From Chitinophaga pinensis (GTDB taxonomy: Bacteria > Bacteroidota > Bacteroidia > Flavobacteriales > Flavobacteriaceae), in contig CAMCDQ010000008.1 of the NCBI GenBank assembly GCA_945873505.1, positions 1 to 64,000 of the forward strand: a DNA stretch of 64,000 bases, in the 5' to 3' direction. A program made the translations under genes and the position numbers. How positions within the stretch are numbered: the first letter of the stretch is position 1; every line of letters begins with the position of its first letter. Of the stretch, positions 9,529 to 19,721 are shown one piece after another. The notes under the pieces are model-generated. The model ran no database searches. It was given only the letters and a program-made list of their open reading frames with translations, and was not told where the DNA came from.

Positions 9529-10521
9529 ATGAAAAACATACTTAACCGACTTATTAATCACGAAGTACTTTCAAAATTGGAAGCCAAAGAAGTTTTGGTA
9601 AATATTTCCAACGGAAGCTATAATACAAGCCAAATCGCAAGTTTTCTGACCGTTTATATGATGCGGAATATTACCATTGAGGAGTTGGCTGGATTTCGGG
9701 AAGCACTATTAGAACTCTGTATTTCTGTAGATTTATCAAATTATAATACCGTTGATTTGTGCGGAACTGGAGGCGATGGAAAAGACACTTTTAATATTTC
9801 AACATTGGCTTCGTTTGTGACAGCAGGAGCAGGAGTTAAAGTGGCAAAACACGGAAATTACGGCGTTTCGTCTATTTCAGGTTCGAGTAATGTAATGGAA
9901 ATTCTTGGCATAAAATTCAGTAATGACAACGCTTACTTAGATAAATGCATCGATCAAGCTGGAATTTGTATTCTACATGCACCACTATTTCACCCAGCAA
10001 TGAAAAATGTAGGTCCTATTCGTAAAGAATTAGCTGTAAAAACGTTCTTCAATATGCTTGGTCCAATGGTAAATCCTTCGTTTCCACAGAATCAATTGGT
10101 GGGTGTTTTCAATCTTGAATTGGCAAGAATGTACAGTTATTTATATCAAAATACGACTACCAATTTTACAATTTTGCACAGTTTAGACGGTTATGATGAA
10201 ATTTCATTGACAGGAAATACCAAAACCATCACAAATTCTATGGAAGGAATGTTAAAACCCGAAGATTTTGGAGTCTCAATTTTAACACAAAAGGAAATTC
10301 AAGGCGGAAGTACCATCGAAGAATCTGCTAAACTATTTATGAATATAATTCAAGGTAAAGGAACTGACGCACAAAACAATGTAGTTTGTGCCAATGCTGG
10401 ATTAGCAATTGCTACAGTTAATTCACTTTCACCAATTCAGGGATTTAAAATTGCAAAAGAAAGTTTATTGTCAGGAAAAGCACTTTTGGCATTAAATAAA
10501 TTACAACAATTAAGCAAATAA
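9529..10521 (+). CDS. trpD: Anthranilate phosphoribosyltransferase
   Basis: LCGTGGDGKDTFNISTLASFVTAGAGVKVAKHGN motif. Confidence 0.95.
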   Translation: MKNILNRLINHEVLSKLEAKEVLVNISNGSYNTSQIASFLTVYMMRNITIEELAGFREALLELCISVDLSNYNTVDLCGTGGDGKDTFNISTLASFVTAGAGVKVAKHGNYGVSSISGSSNVMEILGIKFSNDNAYLDKCIDQAGICILHAPLFHPAMKNVGPIRKELAVKTFFNMLGPMVNPSFPQNQLVGVFNLELARMYSYLYQNTTTNFTILHSLDGYDEISLTGNTKTITNSMEGMLKPEDFGVSILTQKEIQGGSTIEESAKLFMNIIQGKGTDAQNNVVCANAGLAIATVNSLSPIQGFKIAKESLLSGKALLALNKLQQLSK

Positions 10522-10530
10522 GAATCGATT

Positions 10531-11307
10531 ATGACCATTTTAGATAAAATAATTACAAGTAAAAAAAGAGAAGTTCTTCTTAAAAAATCAATTATTCCGG
10601 TAGCTGAATTTGAGAAATCGGTGCTTTTTGAACGCAAAACAGTTTCATTAAGCTACAATTTAAATCACATTAATACTGGAATTATTGCGGAACACAAACG
10701 AAGATCCCCATCAAAAGGAGAAATAAATTATGCGTTTTCTGTAGAAGAAGTTGTGCAAGGATATGATAATGCGGGCGTTTGTGGAATTTCGGTATTAACA
10801 GATTCAACCTATTTTGGGGGTTCTTTGGACGATTTAATTTTTGCAAGAGCATCAACAAATCTTCCGCTTTTGCGAAAAGAATTCATCGTTGACGAATACC
10901 AAATCATAGAAGCCAAAGCTTATGGTGCAGATGTTATCTTATTAATAGCAGCCGTTTTATCTGCCAATGAAATAAAAATATTATCCGAGTTAGCGCAATC
11001 ACTAGATATGGAAGTGTTGCTTGAAGTTCACAATTTAGAGGAATTACAAAAATCAATTATGCCAAGTTTAAATATGATTGGAGTCAACAATAGAAATCTA
11101 AAAACTTTTGAGGTGGGTTTGAACATTAGCAAAGAATTGGCTTCGGAAATTCCTGCCGATTTTGTAAAAATTTCAGAAAGTGGCATTTCTTCAATTGAAG
11201 CAATCAACGAACTAAAATCGTTTGGATACAAAGGATTTTTAATTGGTGAAAATTTTATGAAAACCGAAAATGCAGGGAAAGCAGCAAAAGAATTTATGGC
11301 CCCCTAA
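10531..11307 (+). CDS. trpC: Indole-3-glycerol phosphate synthase
   Basis: IIAEHKRRSPSKGEI, LLRKEFIVDEYQI, GVNNRNLKTFEV, SESGI. Confidence 0.95.
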   Translation: MTILDKIITSKKREVLLKKSIIPVAEFEKSVLFERKTVSLSYNLNHINTGIIAEHKRRSPSKGEINYAFSVEEVVQGYDNAGVCGISVLTDSTYFGGSLDDLIFARASTNLPLLRKEFIVDEYQIIEAKAYGADVILLIAAVLSANEIKILSELAQSLDMEVLLEVHNLEELQKSIMPSLNMIGVNNRNLKTFEVGLNISKELASEIPADFVKISESGISSIEAINELKSFGYKGFLIGENFMKTENAGKAAKEFMAP

Positions 11308-11323
11308 CCCCCAAAGGGGGAAA
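11299..11323 (+). repeat. Short C5/G5 palindromic repeat overlapping the trpC stop codon
   Basis: GCCCCCTAACCCCCAAAGGGGGAAA; hairpin CCCCC-AAA-GGGGG at 11308-11320. The TAA inside the unit is the trpC stop. Confidence 0.7.
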
Positions 11324-11357
11324 GTAAGAACTGATAAAATTATGCTTAATACTTAAA

Positions 11358-12038
11358 ATGAAAAAAATTAAAGACTATCAATACGTTTCGGCTCACTCTA
11401 ATTTGGAGAGGACTGGGGTGAGGATAAAAATTTGTGGAATGAAATTCCCCGAAAACATCCTCGGAGTAAGCACTTTACTACCCGACTTTATGGGCTTTAT
11501 TTTCTGGGAAAAATCCAGTCGCTATTTTGATGGGGAAATTCCAATACTACCCAAATCTATCAAGAAAGTGGGCGTATTTGTTGATGAATCGCTTGAAATT
11601 GTAATTTCTAAAATTGAAAAACACAACTTAGATTGTATTCAATTACATGGAAATGAATCGGTAGAATTTTGTAAAAAACTAAAAGAAATACCTATCGAAA
11701 TAATCAAAGTATTTTCTATAAAAGACAACTTTGATTTTGAAATTCTAAAAGAATTTGAAAGTGTTTGTGATTATTTTTTGTTTGATACAAAAGGGAAATT
11801 ACCAGGCGGAAACGGAACTACTTTCGATTGGAATCTGTTGAAAAAATACCCGTTAAATAAACCTTTTTTTCTAAGTGGGGGAATCGGAATTGAAGAAATA
11901 AAGCTACTAAAAGAAATGAATTTGCCAATTTACGGCATCGATGTAAATAGCAAATTTGAAAAAGAACCTGGATTAAAAAATATAGAATTATTAACATCAT
12001 TTCAATCACATATTGAAATTTTAAATTTAAAAAAATGA
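11358..12038 (+). CDS. trpF: Phosphoribosylanthranilate isomerase (start uncertain: ATG 11358 or GTG 11418)
   Basis: [13 protein letters not shown] near the N-terminus, [37 protein letters not shown]. Confidence 0.92.
   Translation: MKKIKDYQYVSAHSNLERTGVRIKICGMKFPENILGVSTLLPDFMGFIFWEKSSRYFDGEIPILPKSIKKVGVFVDESLEIVISKIEKHNLDCIQLHGNESVEFCKKLKEIPIEIIKVFSIKDNFDFEILKEFESVCDYFLFDTKGKLPGGNGTTFDWNLLKKYPLNKPFFLSGGIGIEEIKLLKEMNLPIYGIDVNSKFEKEPGLKNIELLTSFQSHIEILNLKK
11393..11422 (+). repeat. Candidate interspersed repeat fragment in the 5' end of trpF
   Basis: CTCACTCTAATTTGGAGAGGACTGGGGTGAGG resembles a recurring flavobacterial CTCTCC...GGAGAGGGCTGGGGTGAGG unit (recalled, not searched). Confidence 0.45.
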
Positions 12039-13216
12039 GTTATAACGTTAATGAAAATGGATTTTACGGGAATTATGGTGGTGCTTTTATTCCCGAAATG
12101 TTATTCCCAAATGTTGAGGAATTACGCCTTAATTATTTAAAAATTACAGCCGAACCGTCATTCCAAATAGAATTTGACGCTTTATTAAAAGACTTCGTTG
12201 GACGCCCTACCCCACTCTATTTTGCGGAGCGTTTGTCTAAGGAATACAACACGAAAATTTACCTAAAAAGAGAAGATTTATGCCATACAGGCGCTCATAA
12301 AATCAACAATACTATAGGGCAAATTTTAGTAGCAAAACGACTTGGGAAAACCCGAATTATTGCAGAAACTGGCGCTGGTCAACACGGCGTTGCAACCGCT
12401 ACCGTTTGTGCGTTAATGGGTCTGGAATGCATCGTTTATATGGGTGAAATCGACATCAAACGGCAAGCCCCAAACGTGGCAAGAATGAAAATGTTGGGTG
12501 CCGAAGTTCGTCCCGCAACTTCGGGTTCAAAAACCTTAAAGGATGCCACAAATGAAGCCATTCGCGATTGGATTAATAACCCCGAAAACACCTATTATAT
12601 AATCGGTTCCGTGGTGGGGCCACACCCGTATCCTGATATGGTGGCACGTTTTCAAGCCGTTATATCAAAGGAAATAAAAACACAATTATTCGAGAAAGAA
12701 GGGCGTGAAAATCCCGATTATGTCATCGCATGTGTTGGTGGTGGAAGCAACGCTGCAGGAACTTATTACCACTTTTTAGACGAAAATGATGTGCAAATTA
12801 TCGCTGTCGAAGCGGCTGGAAAAGGCATCCATTCGGGTGAAAGTGCTGCAACCTCTGCCTTGGGGAAAATTGGTGTTATTCACGGAAGTAAAACTCTTTT
12901 AATGCAAACTGACGACGGTCAAATTACCGAGCCGTATTCCATTTCCGCAGGATTGGATTACCCCGGTGTAGGTCCAATGCACGCTCATTTATACGAAACA
13001 AAACGCGCTCAATTTATCTCAATTACCGATGAAGATGCTATGAATTGGGGTATCAAATTATCCCAAACCGAAGGCATAATTCCAGCGATTGAAACCGCCC
13101 ATGCCTTCGCAATTTTGGATGAAATGAAGTTCAAACCCACCGATATTTTGGTCATCAATTTATCGGGGCGCGGCGACAAAGATTTGAACACCTATATCGA
13201 TTATTTTAAACTTTAA
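12035..13216 (+). CDS. trpB: Tryptophan synthase beta chain
   Basis: [67 protein letters not shown]. Confidence 0.97.
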   Translation: MSYNVNENGFYGNYGGAFIPEMLFPNVEELRLNYLKITAEPSFQIEFDALLKDFVGRPTPLYFAERLSKEYNTKIYLKREDLCHTGAHKINNTIGQILVAKRLGKTRIIAETGAGQHGVATATVCALMGLECIVYMGEIDIKRQAPNVARMKMLGAEVRPATSGSKTLKDATNEAIRDWINNPENTYYIIGSVVGPHPYPDMVARFQAVISKEIKTQLFEKEGRENPDYVIACVGGGSNAAGTYYHFLDENDVQIIAVEAAGKGIHSGESAATSALGKIGVIHGSKTLLMQTDDGQITEPYSISAGLDYPGVGPMHAHLYETKRAQFISITDEDAMNWGIKLSQTEGIIPAIETAHAFAILDEMKFKPTDILVINLSGRGDKDLNTYIDYFKL

Positions 13217-13218
13217 TT

Positions 13219-13336
13219 GGGCGTTTCCCCAAGTCCTGAAAAAAAATTCAGGACTTGGGGTCGGGCTGTCCGCTGTATCCACGCTATTGCTTCGTGCCGA
13301 GCAATACCGCGGGATGCCGCTTCCATCCCTAACGCA
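13219..13336 (+). repeat. Structured interspersed element in the trpB-trpA spacer
   Basis: 14-bp perfect hairpin CCCCAAGTCCTGAA(13227-13240)/TTCAGGACTTGGGG(13247-13260); hairpin TATTGCT/AGCAATA (13285-13306) inside GTATCC/GGATGC; closing pair GCGTT(13221)/AACGC(13331). Related copies at 7085 and 58680. Confidence 0.8.
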
Positions 13337-13360
13337 CCTCCTAACAACAATACAACTATT

Positions 13361-14125
13361 ATGAAAAATAGAATTTCAAACACATTACAAGAAAATAAAA
13401 AACTGCTATCAATTTACTTTTCTGCAGGTTATCCAAATCTAAATGACACGGTTCAAATCATACAAGATTTAGAAAAAAATGGCGTGGATATGATTGAAAT
13501 CGGATTGCCATTTAGTGATCCATTAGCCGATGGACCAACCATTCAAGAAAGTTCTACACTTGCAATTGAAAATGGAATGACAACTCAATTATTGTTCAGC
13601 CAATTGAAAAATATCCGAGAAACAGTTTCAATTCCGTTGTTGATTATGGGTTATTTCAATCCGATTTTACAATATGGCGTGGAAAAATTCTGTGAAAAAT
13701 GTGCAGAAATTGGAATTGACGGACTTATAATTCCTGATCTACCCGTTGCCATTTACGATGAAAATTATAGAGCAATCTTTGAAAAAAACGGAATTATAAA
13801 TGTGTTTTTAATTACGCCGCAAACATCAGAAAGTAGAATTCGCTACATCGACAGCGTTTCAAATGGATTTATTTATATGGTGAGTTCCGCTAATGTTACG
13901 GGTTCACAAACAGATTTTGGAACAACTCAAGAAGCTTATTTTCAAAGGATTGACGCAATGAATCTCAAAAATCAGCAGATTGTAGGATTTGGAATTAGTT
14001 CCAAAACAACTTTTAACCAAGCGACAAAATATGCTAAAGGTGCCATTATTGGAAGTGCTTTCATAAAACATTTAACCGAAAACGGAACACAATCTATTCC
14101 TGAATTCTTGAAACAGTTCAGGTAA
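13361..14125 (+). CDS. trpA: Tryptophan synthase alpha chain
   Basis: MKNRISNTLQENKKLLSIYFSAGYPNLNDT...EIGLPFSDPLADGPTIQESS...GFGISSKTTFNQATKYAKGAIIGSA. The ORF-track start at 13217 reads through the repeat. Confidence 0.95.
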   Translation: MKNRISNTLQENKKLLSIYFSAGYPNLNDTVQIIQDLEKNGVDMIEIGLPFSDPLADGPTIQESSTLAIENGMTTQLLFSQLKNIRETVSIPLLIMGYFNPILQYGVEKFCEKCAEIGIDGLIIPDLPVAIYDENYRAIFEKNGIINVFLITPQTSESRIRYIDSVSNGFIYMVSSANVTGSQTDFGTTQEAYFQRIDAMNLKNQQIVGFGISSKTTFNQATKYAKGAIIGSAFIKHLTENGTQSIPEFLKQFR

Positions 14126-14207
14126 TAGCAATCGTTAAATTTTTAAGAAGATTAATAATTAATATTTAACTACTTATTCTAAATAGTAACAAATCTACAA
14201 ACAAAAA

Positions 14208-14966
14208 TTATCTCGTAAAAACCAATTTCACTTCAGAGGATAAATTAGCATCAAAACAATATCCGTCATAATTAAAACCTTTCAAATCGTCAATTGTTTG
14301 GGCGTTAGTATCAATAATATAACGTACCATCAAACCCCTGGCCTTTTTAGCAAAAAAACTAATCATTTTTAATTTTCCGTCTTTGTAATCTTTAAATTCC
14401 GGAGTAATTACTGGTACTTTCAACGCTTTTACATCTACTGCCGAGAAATACTCGGTACTTGCTAAGTTCACGAATAATTCGTTTTTTGAAAGGGATTTGT
14501 TTAGCGCAGCTGTAATTGTTTTTTTCCAAAATTCATACAAGTTTTTACTTTCACCAACAGGCATTTTCGTACCCATTTCCAATCGATACGGTTGCATTAA
14601 ATCCAATGGTTTCAGCAAACCATACAAACCTGAAAGAATAAAAAGACGGGTTTGCAAAGCTTCTAATTTGTCGGATGGAATTGAATAAGCATCTATTCCG
14701 TTATAAACTTCTCCATCAAAAGCAAAAATAGCTGGTCGCGCATTGTCTGTAGAAAAAGGTGTTTTCCATTCTTGGTTGCGTTGCCAATTCAAATCTGCCA
14801 ATTTATCGGAAATATCCATTAAATCCGACAAGGCTTTTGGAGAAAGTGTTTTCAAAACGCTATGAACTTGTCGAGCTTCTTTTAAAAATGAAGCTTCAGA
14901 ATATTCCTTTACTGGTAATGGAGTATCAAAATTCAGCGATTTAGCAGGTGAAATAACAATTTTCAT
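14208..14966 (-). CDS. yaaA: YaaA family peroxide stress protein
   Basis: MKIVISPAKSLNF..., FDGEVYNGID, LFILSGLYGLLKPLDLMQPYRLEMGTK. Confidence 0.93.
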   Translation of the reverse strand: MKIVISPAKSLNFDTPLPVKEYSEASFLKEARQVHSVLKTLSPKALSDLMDISDKLADLNWQRNQEWKTPFSTDNARPAIFAFDGEVYNGIDAYSIPSDKLEALQTRLFILSGLYGLLKPLDLMQPYRLEMGTKMPVGESKNLYEFWKKTITAALNKSLSKNELFVNLASTEYFSAVDVKALKVPVITPEFKDYKDGKLKMISFFAKKARGLMVRYIIDTNAQTIDDLKGFNYDGYCFDANLSSEVKLVFTR

Positions 14967-15209
14967 AGTAACTTTTTATTCGAATTCAAAAGTACAAATT
15001 CTGTTGCAACTATACTAACTAGACTATAAATTGTTTCATTTAAACCCTTCTTACAATAAAGTGGTAATGATTAGAAAAAAGTAAAAAACAAATGATTCCA
15101 AAACTGGGCAAAAAAATGGTCTAAAAAATAACCGTCCGTCTGTTGCTTCAATTGGCAAAGCTTTTTCTTACCGCCTAAAAAACGTATCTTTGCAGCAAAT
15201 TTACATTTT

Positions 15210-16562
15210 ATGACTACTTTCGAGCAATTCAATCTTCCTAAATCAGTTCAAAAAGCAATTGATGATTTAGGATTCGTAACCCCTACCCCAATCCAGGAAA
15301 AATCATTTTCTGTGATTATGTCAGGGCGCGATATGATGGGAATTGCACAAACGGGTACCGGGAAAACTTTTGCGTACTTGTTGCCTTTATTAAAATTATA
15401 TAAATTTACGCTTACCGATACTCCGAAGATTGTAATCCTGGTTCCTACGAGGGAATTAGTAGTTCAAGTCGTGGAAGAAGTTGAAAAATTAACAAAATAC
15501 ATGTCGGTGCGAACCATCGGAATTTTTGGTGGTGTGAATATCAATACTCAAAAAAAATCGGTGTATCAAGGAATTGATATTTTGGTGGGAACGCCTGGAC
15601 GAGTGATGGATTTGGCTTTGGACAGCGTAATCCGTTTTGACGATACACAAAAATTAGTCATTGATGAATTTGACGAAATGTTGAATTTGGGTTTCCGAGT
15701 TCAATTGACTTCTATTTTAGCAATGATGACAAGAAACAAACGTCAAAATATTCTTTTTTCGGCTACAATGACCGACGAAGTAGATGCGATTTTGAATGAC
15801 TTTTTCGATTTTCCTGAAGAAGTTACGCTTGCCGCATCGGGAACTCCATTGGAAAATATCAAACAAATTTCCTATAACGTTCCGAATTTTAACACGAAAG
15901 TAAACCTCTTAATTCATTTGCTTGAAAGCGATGAATCGATGGAGAGAATATTGGTATTTGTAAATAATAAAAAGATTTCTGATATGCTTCACGAGCGCAT
16001 TGACGAACATTTTGACGGACAATTTGGTGTAATACACTCCAATAAATCTCAGAATTATCGTTTGAATACGATGGCTTCATTTCAAGAAGGAAATTTGAGA
16101 GGAATTATTACCACCGATATTATGGCTAGAGGTTTGGATATTTCCAATATTTCGCACGTTGTGAACTTTGAAGCACCTGAAATGCCAGAATTGTATATGC
16201 ACAGAATTGGGAGAACTGGTCGTGCCGATGCTACGGGAACCGCCATAAGTTTTATTACGCCGCGGGAAGAAGATTTTAAAACTGAAGTGGAAGAATTGAT
16301 GGGACAAGTGCTTGAAATAGTTGAATTTCCTGAAGTTGTAGAAATTTCTTCTAAATTAATTGAACCTGAAAAAGACAAACAACCAATTAAATTTTTGCTT
16401 AAAAAACCAAAATTAGATGGTGAAGGTGCTTTTCACGAAAAATCAAAAAAGAATAAAAAAGTAAATCTTGGAGGTCCTTCAAAAACCAAAAAGAAGGTTT
16501 CTGGTTCTGTGAATAGGAATATGCTTAAAACAAGAGATAAGAAACGTAAAGATAAAAAATAG
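15210..16562 (+). CDS. DEAD/DEAH-box RNA helicase
   Basis: Q motif, AQTGTGKT, PTRELVVQV, GTPGRVMD, DEFD box variant, SAT, HRIGRTGR, Lys-rich tail. Confidence 0.94.
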   Translation: MTTFEQFNLPKSVQKAIDDLGFVTPTPIQEKSFSVIMSGRDMMGIAQTGTGKTFAYLLPLLKLYKFTLTDTPKIVILVPTRELVVQVVEEVEKLTKYMSVRTIGIFGGVNINTQKKSVYQGIDILVGTPGRVMDLALDSVIRFDDTQKLVIDEFDEMLNLGFRVQLTSILAMMTRNKRQNILFSATMTDEVDAILNDFFDFPEEVTLAASGTPLENIKQISYNVPNFNTKVNLLIHLLESDESMERILVFVNNKKISDMLHERIDEHFDGQFGVIHSNKSQNYRLNTMASFQEGNLRGIITTDIMARGLDISNISHVVNFEAPEMPELYMHRIGRTGRADATGTAISFITPREEDFKTEVEELMGQVLEIVEFPEVVEISSKLIEPEKDKQPIKFLLKKPKLDGEGAFHEKSKKNKKVNLGGPSKTKKKVSGSVNRNMLKTRDKKRKDKK

Positions 16563-16563
16563 T

Positions 16564-17676
16564 TTATCCTTCAGTAAAAACTAAACAAACTGGCGAGCAA
16601 ATTTCTATTCGTTTTCCAGTATCGGTAAGACTTCCTGTATCTTTATTAATTTTAAAAATCACTATATTATTAGTGTATTGGTTTCCTACTAATAAATAAT
16701 TTCCTGTTGGATCAATCGTGAAATTTCTTGGTCCTTTTCCTTGTGTACTTGTTCTTTCTTTAAATACCAAACTTCCATCCTTTTGAATTTCAAAACAAGA
16801 AATGTCATTTACAATTCCTCTATTTGAGGCATATAAATAATGCCCATTGGGAGAAATATGAATATCAGCAGCGCTAGAATCTCCTTTAAAATCAGGAGTA
16901 ACAATGGTAGTTTCTTGAAACTTAATTAATTTTCCTTTACTATTTTTATAAACAGTTATAGTGCCGTCCAATTCTTGTAAAAGATACACTAAATTGCCTT
17001 TTTTGTTGAAAGTCAAATGCCTTGGTCCACTTCCTGATTTAACCGAAACACTGTCTTTAATTGACAACATCTTGGTTTTTGAAGAGGAATTATAACTATA
17101 AATGTAGATTTTATCCTTTCCTAAATCTGTTGCAAAAACAAATTTCTTATCAGGAGAGAAATGAACCAGGTGAACATGAGGACTATCCTGTCTTTTAGGA
17201 TTTATACTTTTGCCAAATTGCTGAAAAACTTGTTTTACTTCTCCCAAAGAACCGTCACTGTTTTTTGAAAAAACCGCTAGACTTCCACTGCTATAATTAG
17301 CAACAATTACATTTTTTTTATCATTTGTAATATAACACGGATTGACACCACGAGAATTTTGAGCATTCATAAAATCCAATTTTCCTGATTTAGAATTGAA
17401 TTTAAAAGCGCTTATACTATTTTCACTTTGAAATTGGTTTACACTATACACAAAATTCTTATCTGAAGAAATAGTTAAAAAACTAGGATTGTTTATTTTC
17501 TCCGTATTTGATTTTAAAAAAAAATCCCCATTATTTATATCAAAATCATAGGTATAAATACCACCACTTTCACATGATTTAGTATAGGTGCCAACTATCA
17601 AATTGATATGACTATTTTGGGAATAACCGATAGAAATTGTTGTAAAAAGCAACAATAAAAAAAATCTTGAGATCAT
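16564..17676 (-). CDS. Lactonase family beta-propeller protein (6-phosphogluconolactonase-like), exported
   Basis: Signal peptide, LIVGTYTKSCESGGIYTYDFD, GPRHLTFNKKGNLVYLLQELDGTITVY, SPNGHYLYASNRG. Confidence 0.85.
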   Translation of the reverse strand: MISRFFLLLLFTTISIGYSQNSHINLIVGTYTKSCESGGIYTYDFDINNGDFFLKSNTEKINNPSFLTISSDKNFVYSVNQFQSENSISAFKFNSKSGKLDFMNAQNSRGVNPCYITNDKKNVIVANYSSGSLAVFSKNSDGSLGEVKQVFQQFGKSINPKRQDSPHVHLVHFSPDKKFVFATDLGKDKIYIYSYNSSSKTKMLSIKDSVSVKSGSGPRHLTFNKKGNLVYLLQELDGTITVYKNSKGKLIKFQETTIVTPDFKGDSSAADIHISPNGHYLYASNRGIVNDISCFEIQKDGSLVFKERTSTQGKGPRNFTIDPTGNYLLVGNQYTNNIVIFKINKDTGSLTDTGKRIEICSPVCLVFTEG

Positions 17677-17792
17677 ATTTTGAATATATATAACAAAAAT
17701 AGGCGTTTCCTTCTAATAAAAAAATCGATTTAAAAAATAAATATGATTTGAACAAACATAAAAAGTAGTATTTTTGACAAACAAAAATAAGA

Positions 17793-19721
17793 ATGCAATT
17801 TAAACATCCAGAAATACTCTATTTTCTTTTTGTGTTGGTTATTCCAATTCTGGTTCATTTGTTTCAATTACGACGGTTTAAAAAAGAATATTTCACCAAT
17901 GTTCAATTCCTAAAAGAACTTTCAATTCAAACTCGAAAAAGTTCAAAAATTAAAAAATGGTTGCTTTTAATTACGCGAATGTTGTTGTTAGCAGCAATAA
18001 TCATGGCCTTTGCACAACCTTTTTTCCAAGCCAAAGACAAGAAAAATGCTAACAATGAAATGTATATTGTTTTAGACAATTCCTATTCGATGCAAGCCAA
18101 AGGAAATAAAGGAGAATTATTGAAAAGAGCTATTCAAGAATTATTAGAAAACACTTCGGGAAATAAGACTTTTTCACTGATTACAAATAATGAAACGTAT
18201 TGGAATACTGACATTAAATCCATTCAAAAAGAAATTCAAAATATCAATTATAGCGAGATACCGTTTCAATTAGAGAGCGCAATGGCGAAAATTAAATCTA
18301 GAAAAAGTGCCAATAATAAAGATGTAATTATAATTACTGACGCTATTGGTTTAAAACCAAAACAATTGAAAAGTATCGATTCCAATTTCAATACGTATTT
18401 TATAAATCCTGAAGCGGAACAGAAAAATAATATCTCAATTGACAGTGTTTATATGAATCAAACGCTGAATGATTTTTATGAAATTGGTGTCAACCTAAAA
18501 TCATTTGGAGAGCAAGATAATGCAATTCCAATAGGTTTATACAATAATAACAAACTAGTGGCTAAAACATTAGTTAAATTTGAGAAGCAAGAAACTTCAA
18601 TTAATTTTACAATTCCAAAGAAAGATTTTAATGGTTACGTTTCCATAGATGATGCTAGTTTGAAATACGACAATATCTATTATTTTAGCATTTCAAAACC
18701 AGAGAAAACCAATGTTATTAGCATTGGGAAATCAGAAAAAAGTAGTTTCTTAAATCGAATTTATACTTCTAAGGAATTCAATTATATGAATTCTACCAAT
18801 GAAAAATTAGATTATAATAGTATTGAAAAGCAAGATGCCATAATTCTAAATGAACTTGAAAATTTACCTCAAGCATTAGTAACCAATTTAAAATCGTTTG
18901 TAGAAAAAGGTGGAAATTTAATATTTATTCCATCTTCAGAATCTAAAATTGCTGAAACCAATCTTTTTTTAGGAACTCTTGGACAAATACAATTTGGAAA
19001 CAATCAAAATACAAACAAATTAATTACTAAAATTGCATTTCAACATCCATTATTTCAGTCAGTTTTTGAGAAAAAAATTGATAATTTTCAATATCCATAT
19101 ACAAAGCAAAATTATGAGTTAAAAACTTCAAACCCAGTAATTTTGAGCTACGAAGACCAAGGTTGTTTTTTAACTTCCGTTCAAAACCAGGTTTCTAGTG
19201 TATATGTTTTTGCTGCTCCAATTAATACGATGAAATCTAATTTCCAAAATTCACCTTTAATTGTTCCTATATTTTACAATATGGCCCAAAATGCTCAAAA
19301 AACAGGCGTAAATTCGTTAACTATTGGAGATAAGAAACCGTTTTTAGTTGCTACAAACTTATCGAAAGATGAAATATTAGAGGTAAAAAATGAAAATGAG
19401 AAATTTATACCAATACAACAAATATTAAATAACAAAGTTAAATTACAATTCAATGATTACCCTATCTTTGCAGGAAATTTTAAAATTTACAAAAAAGACG
19501 AAATTGTCAGAAATATAAGTTTTAATTACAATCGTTCAGAAAGTAATTTAGAGCAATCGCAAAGCCAATTATTATCCGATTATAAAGTCGTAAAATCTAT
19601 CGAAACTATATATAACAGTTTACTTTCCGACCGAAGTAGCAACGAAATATGGAAAATATTTGTAATATTGACCTTTTTATTTTTATTTTTAGAAGTAGTA
19701 ATTCAAAAATTAGTAAAATGA
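17793..19721 (+). CDS. BatA/VWA-domain aerotolerance-like membrane protein
   Basis: N-terminal MQFKHPEILYFLFVLVIPILVHLFQLRRFKKEYFTNVQFLKEL (BatA), VLDNSYSMQ VWA start, C-terminal TM. Confidence 0.88.
   Translation: MQFKHPEILYFLFVLVIPILVHLFQLRRFKKEYFTNVQFLKELSIQTRKSSKIKKWLLLITRMLLLAAIIMAFAQPFFQAKDKKNANNEMYIVLDNSYSMQAKGNKGELLKRAIQELLENTSGNKTFSLITNNETYWNTDIKSIQKEIQNINYSEIPFQLESAMAKIKSRKSANNKDVIIITDAIGLKPKQLKSIDSNFNTYFINPEAEQKNNISIDSVYMNQTLNDFYEIGVNLKSFGEQDNAIPIGLYNNNKLVAKTLVKFEKQETSINFTIPKKDFNGYVSIDDASLKYDNIYYFSISKPEKTNVISIGKSEKSSFLNRIYTSKEFNYMNSTNEKLDYNSIEKQDAIILNELENLPQALVTNLKSFVEKGGNLIFIPSSESKIAETNLFLGTLGQIQFGNNQNTNKLITKIAFQHPLFQSVFEKKIDNFQYPYTKQNYELKTSNPVILSYEDQGCFLTSVQNQVSSVYVFAAPINTMKSNFQNSPLIVPIFYNMAQNAQKTGVNSLTIGDKKPFLVATNLSKDEILEVKNENEKFIPIQQILNNKVKLQFNDYPIFAGNFKIYKKDEIVRNISFNYNRSESNLEQSQSQLLSDYKVVKSIETIYNSLLSDRSSNEIWKIFVILTFLFLFLEVVIQKLVK

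Noticed and set aside
13217-13360. N-terminal 48-aa extension of TrpA (MGVSPSPEKKFRTWGRAVRC...) given by the ORF track
   Set aside because: It is the in-frame translation of the structured repeat; the conserved TrpA N-terminus begins at ATG 13361.
19649-19717. Extended start for the dihydroorotase-like ORF
   Set aside because: The extension overlaps the 3' end of the BatA gene in another frame; MNLIIREAK at 19718 is the expected N-terminus with an ATGA overlap.
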